Part shown: positions 34,868-38,175 of the stretch, piece after piece
Layout: each line of letters opens with the position of its first letter
Position numbering within the stretch: position 1 is the stretch's first letter
Source: Planctomycetaceae bacterium
GTDB taxonomy: Bacteria; Planctomycetota; Planctomycetia; Pirellulales; UBA1268
DNA length: 38,175 nt
Direction: 5' to 3'
NCBI GenBank assembly: GCA_021300535.1
Contig: JAJTED010000005.1
Span: 1 to 38,175 of the forward strand
The notes under the pieces: generated by a model
What the model was told of the DNA's origin: nothing
Databases searched by the model: none
What the model saw: the letters and a program-made list of their open reading frames with translations, nothing else
Program-made: the position numbers and the translations under genes

Positions 34868-34885
34868 GACGGGCGGATGCCCGTC
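34868..34885 (+). terminator. Hairpin after ahcY, possible terminator
   Basis: GACGGGC pairs perfectly with GCCCGTC around a GGAT loop, 33 nt past the ahcY stop. There is no T-run, so it would be a weak or factor-dependent terminator, or a 3'-end stabiliser. Confidence 0.35.
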
Positions 34886-34940
34886 GGTATTCAGCCGCTT
34901 GGGCCGTCGCGGGCGTCGTTGCCATCCGTAAGGCGCCGGT

Positions 34941-35056
34941 GCGGGGCCGCCCATGCCCCGTCGCCGGACGTTCACTCCGGCCCTCCGGGCCTTCGCTCTC
35001 TCGGAGGCGTCTGCGCTCCGGCATCCTGCCTGCGCTGGCCGCCTACGCCGGCTCTC
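34941..35056 (-). repeat. Dispersed repeat B, copy 2
   Basis: The reverse complement of this block aligns with 1861-1980 over about 115 bp with scattered differences. It carries the same landmarks: GAGAGCCGGCGTAGG at one end and GAACGTCCGGCGACGGGGCA near the other. Confidence 0.75.
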
Positions 35057-35141
35057 AGGGCTATGGGCGACCCCGCACCTCCTCAACGGTATTCAGAGGC
35101 GGCGGATCTCGCGAGGGGCTGCCCATGCCCTCGAGCCGGGC

Positions 35142-35244
35142 GATGAGAGCAAGCGCAGGCAGGATGCCGAAGCGCCGCGGACATGCAGTGAGCGGTGGGC
35201 ATGATGCCCTCCGCGAACGTCCGGAGCGAGGGCTGGTCAGCCCC
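35142..35244 (+). repeat. Dispersed repeat B, copy 3 (degenerate)
   Basis: GCGCAGGCAGGATGCCGAAGCG begins at 35153 and matches the reverse complement of 35014-35035 at 21 of 22 positions; CGAACGTCCGGAGCGAGGG follows as in the other copies but the middle is diverged. Copies 2 and 3 are inverted relative to each other and could form a large stem. Confidence 0.6.
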
Positions 35245-35310
35245 GGGCAATGCGGGTCACGAGTCTCAGCGTGAGGCCACGGGCGACGGTGCCCTGCCGC
35301 ACGGGGACCG

Positions 35311-35326
35311 CGTTTCACGGGAAACA
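35311..35326. other. parS-like ParB-binding site, distal
   Basis: CGTTTCACGGGAAACA matches the parS consensus TGTTTCACGTGAAACA at 14 of 16 positions, the palindrome being broken by one base in the centre. It lies 70 bp before the DUF1015 start and about 1.8 kb before parA. Confidence 0.55.
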
Positions 35327-35395
35327 ACCGGCGGATTTGCTACCATTCCGGCCTCGACTCTCCACCACCAGCACTGCCCCAGGACCATCCACCCC

Positions 35396-36718
<1,323 letters not shown>

Positions 36719-36752
36719 CTTCACGCGAACCCGCGGCGTCGTGCCGTTTGTG

Positions 36753-36864
36753 CGGCATGGACGGCGAGGTGGTTTTCGTACCCGGAGTCCCCGGGTTTCC
36801 ACCCGGGGCTTCTTGGCCACACGCGCGCCGCCCCCAAAAAGCCCCCGGCGGTCGGAGACCGCCG
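36753..36864 (+). repeat. Dispersed palindromic repeat A, copy 2
   Basis: The block 36753-36814 matches 342-403. Its hairpin reads CCCCGGGT/ACCCGGGG (36789-36796 with 36801-36808), where copy 1 has CCCCGGGC/GCCCGGGG: both sides of one base pair changed together. AAAAAGCCCCCGGCGG follows at 36836-36851 and a second perfect stem, CGGCGGTC/GACCGCCG, at 36846-36864. Confidence 0.8.
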
Positions 36865-36877
36865 TTGCACAGCCCGC

Positions 36878-36893
36878 TGTTTCACGTGAAAAC
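36878..36893. other. parS site 1 (ParB-binding)
   Basis: TGTTTCACGTGAAAAC matches the parS consensus TGTTTCACGTGAAACA at 14 of 16 positions, including the whole TTTCACGTGAAA core. Confidence 0.8.
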
Positions 36894-36942
36894 CGGCAAG
36901 CAGAGGCGCCTGCGCAAGCCGGGCGCCCTGCGCAAACGTTGC

Positions 36943-36958
36943 GGTTTCACGTGAAACC
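36943..36958. other. parS site 2 (ParB-binding)
   Basis: GGTTTCACGTGAAACC matches the parS consensus at 14 of 16 positions, and with its flanks (36941-36960) forms a perfect 20-bp palindrome. It lies 142 bp before parA. Confidence 0.85.
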
Positions 36959-37099
36959 GCGGCCGTCCGCCTGCGGCGACCTTGCGCGCTGAACCGGTTC
37001 TTGCGGGTTCGCGTGCACGGCGTATCGATCGTGCCTGGCGTGGCCGATATTCCGAAGGCACCTGTCGTGTGCGTGCGACCGTCGGGAAGGATTCTGCGC

Positions 37100-37846
37100 G
37101 TGGGAAGGATTCTCTGCGTGGCCAACCAAAAGGGTGGCGTCGGCAAGACGACCACCGCCTCCAACCTCGCCGCCGCCCTCGCGCACGGCGGCCTGCGCAC
37201 GCTGCTCATCGACCTCGATCCGCAATGCAATGCCACGACCGGCTTCGGCGTGGCCCCCGCCGTGTCGCACCCGCTCGTCTCCGAAGCGCCGCTCCACGAG
37301 TCGCTCGTGACGACGGACGTGCCCGGCCTGGCGATCCTGCCCGGCAGCCGCAGCGTGCGCGACGTGGAGCGGATCGCCGCGGCGGCCCGGGCCGGCTCGA
37401 TGGTGCTGGAACGGCACCTGTCCGGCGGGCTCAACGCCTGGGACTACTGCCTCATCGACTGTCCGCCGTCAGCGGGCGAACTCACCCGCGCGGCACTCGC
37501 CGGCAGCACCGAGGTGCTGATGCCGATCCAGTGCGAATACTTCGCGCTCGAGGGGCTGACGCAGATGATCGAGGTGGTCCGCGACGTGATGGAGGAGCGG
37601 CCCGGCCGGCTGTCCTTCAGCGGCATCGTGCTCACGATGCATGACGCGGCCCTCGAACTGACCGCCGAGGTCGAGGCCGAGGTCCGCGACTTCTTCGGTG
37701 AGATCGTCTTCGAGACGGTGATCCCGCGGGATGTCGCCGTGTCGGAGGCGCCCAGTCACGGGAAGAGTGTCATCGACTACGCGCCGCGCTCGTGGGGAGC
37801 GCGGGCCTACACGGAACTGTGCATGGAGGTACGCGACTGTGAGTAG
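37100..37846 (+). CDS. parA: Chromosome-partitioning ATPase ParA (Soj)
   Basis: This 248-residue protein has the deviant Walker A KGGVGKTT (11-18) typical of ParA/MinD, the A' motif LLIDLDPQCNATTG, and the Walker B DYCLIDCPPSAG, then MPIQCEYFALEGL and VIPRDVAVSEAPSHGKSVIDY, the usual Soj-type C-terminus. It drives segregation of origins with ParB bound at parS. GTG 37100 gives the standard N-terminus with GGGAAGG about 9 nt before it; TTG 37001 would add 33 unrelated residues, and GTG 37118 would remove the first strand. The stop overlaps the parB start by 8 nt, so the pair is translationally coupled. The parS sites upstream suggest the origin region of the chromosome is near. Confidence 0.95.
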   Translation: MGRILCVANQKGGVGKTTTASNLAAALAHGGLRTLLIDLDPQCNATTGFGVAPAVSHPLVSEAPLHESLVTTDVPGLAILPGSRSVRDVERIAAAARAGSMVLERHLSGGLNAWDYCLIDCPPSAGELTRAALAGSTEVLMPIQCEYFALEGLTQMIEVVRDVMEERPGRLSFSGIVLTMHDAALELTAEVEAEVRDFFGEIVFETVIPRDVAVSEAPSHGKSVIDYAPRSWGARAYTELCMEVRDCE

Positions 37847-38175
37847 GGAACGCCGCCTGGGCCGGGGACTCGAGGCACTTTTGGGACGCGCCGGGGTCGA
37901 TCCGGCCCCGGCCACACAGGGCACGGCGGCGCTGGCCGCCCAGCCGAGCCGGTCTCCGCAACACGGGCTCGGCTCGGGAGCCGCCCGGCTGATCCTCCAC
38001 GCGCCGGATGAGATCGAGCAGGCCGCCGCCGCGCTGCCGGCCACCGAGGTGGCGGTGGCGACGATCGACCCCAATCCCTGGCAGCCGCGGAGCGTGCTCG
38101 GCGACGCCGAGCTGGCCGAGCTGGCGGAGAGCCTGCGGGAGCACGGCCTCGTGCAGCCGATCGTGGTGCGGCCGC
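37839..38175 (+). CDS. parB: Chromosome-partitioning protein ParB (Spo0J), N-terminal part only
   Basis: The first 112 codons are in the window. RRLGRGLEALLG at the N-terminus is the usual ParA-stimulating segment of ParB. A variable Ala/Pro-rich linker (about 20-70) follows, then IDPNPWQPR and LAELAESLREHGLVQPIVVRP, the start of the CTP-binding ParB/Sulfiredoxin domain. The GTG start overlaps the parA stop (GTGAGTAG). The helix-turn-helix that reads parS and the dimerisation domain lie beyond the window edge. The match between this gene and the three parS-like sites supports a working chromosomal ParABS system. Confidence 0.93.
   Translation, partial: MSRERRLGRGLEALLGRAGVDPAPATQGTAALAAQPSRSPQHGLGSGAARLILHAPDEIEQAAAALPATEVAVATIDPNPWQPRSVLGDAELAELAESLREHGLVQPIVVRP

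Larger units (their letters stand above)
34836..35395. other. 560-bp gene-free region between ahcY and the DUF1015 gene
   Basis: No convincing gene is present. The region holds a hairpin 33 nt after ahcY (34868-34885), two copies of repeat B in opposite orientation (34941-35056 and 35142-35244) and a parS-like site (35311-35326). Short open frames here are only translations of the repeats. Confidence 0.7.
36719..37099. other. 381-bp gene-free region upstream of parA
   Basis: Contains repeat A copy 2 (36753-36864), two parS sites (36878-36893 and 36943-36958) and an 18-bp tandem duplication just before parA (GGGAAGGATTCT repeated at 37084 and 37102). No gene is supported. Confidence 0.7.

Overview
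The window is GC-rich, densely packed chromosomal DNA. Gene content suggests a Gram-negative-type bacterium, most probably a member of the Planctomycetota (Pirellulales-like). The reasons are a U32 peptidase with a DUF3656-type middle, TMTC-like membrane/TPR proteins, a DUF1015 protein, a chromosomal parA-parB pair with parS sites, LPS-type heptose genes, and short GC-rich palindromic repeats. The taxonomic assignment is inference from content; there is no rRNA gene in the window.

Layout. (1) 1-6162, minus strand: a U32 peptidase cut by the window edge, acetyl-CoA synthetase (acs), a coiled-coil protein with a nuclease-like fold, and a 6-phosphofructokinase. (2) 6262-11669, plus strand: a sugar-activation and glycosyltransfer operon. 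It holds a cytidylyltransferase-PfkB kinase fusion in the order opposite to HldE, two sugar-nucleotide SDR enzymes, two small membrane proteins that each end in a winged-helix-like domain, and a family 2 glycosyltransferase. (3) 18962-11674, minus strand: a seven-gene tightly coupled operon with a SAM methyltransferase, E1-alpha and E1-beta of a thiamine-diphosphate 2-oxoacid dehydrogenase without E2/E3, an FkbM methyltransferase, an SDR, an acetolactate-synthase-like enzyme and an alcohol dehydrogenase. (4) 19195-31027: membrane and heptose genes: a polytopic membrane protein, gmhB, a canonical hldE, a heptosyltransferase-like GT9, a radical SAM protein, an hldD-like epimerase, two TMTC-like proteins and a dolichol-phosphate-mannose-synthase-like GT2. 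(5) 31060-38175: an ExeA-like ATPase, trpF, ahcY, DUF1015, then parA and the start of parB.

How they work together. Regions 2-4 read as one surface-glycan locus. HldE, GmhB and the HldD-like epimerase would supply ADP-heptose (GmhA is not in the window) and GT9 would transfer a heptose-like sugar. The reversed fusion plus the two SDRs would make a second activated sugar. The thiamine-dependent enzymes, SDR, alcohol dehydrogenase and methyltransferases could build a branched or higher-carbon, methylated sugar or an acyl decoration. The TMTC pair and the DPM-synthase-like GT2 suggest polyprenyl-phosphate-linked glycosylation of exported proteins. These links are inferred from neighbourhood.

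Non-coding structure: two dispersed repeat families (A at about 246-403 and 36753-36864; B at 1861-1980, 34941-35056 and 35142-35244), three parS-like sites (35311, 36878, 36943), several candidate promoters, and many 4-8 nt gene overlaps. The strongest leads for undescribed biology are the thiamine-dependent glycan operon, the membrane/winged-helix gene pair coupled to a glycosyltransferase, and the repeat insertion read in frame inside the U32 gene.
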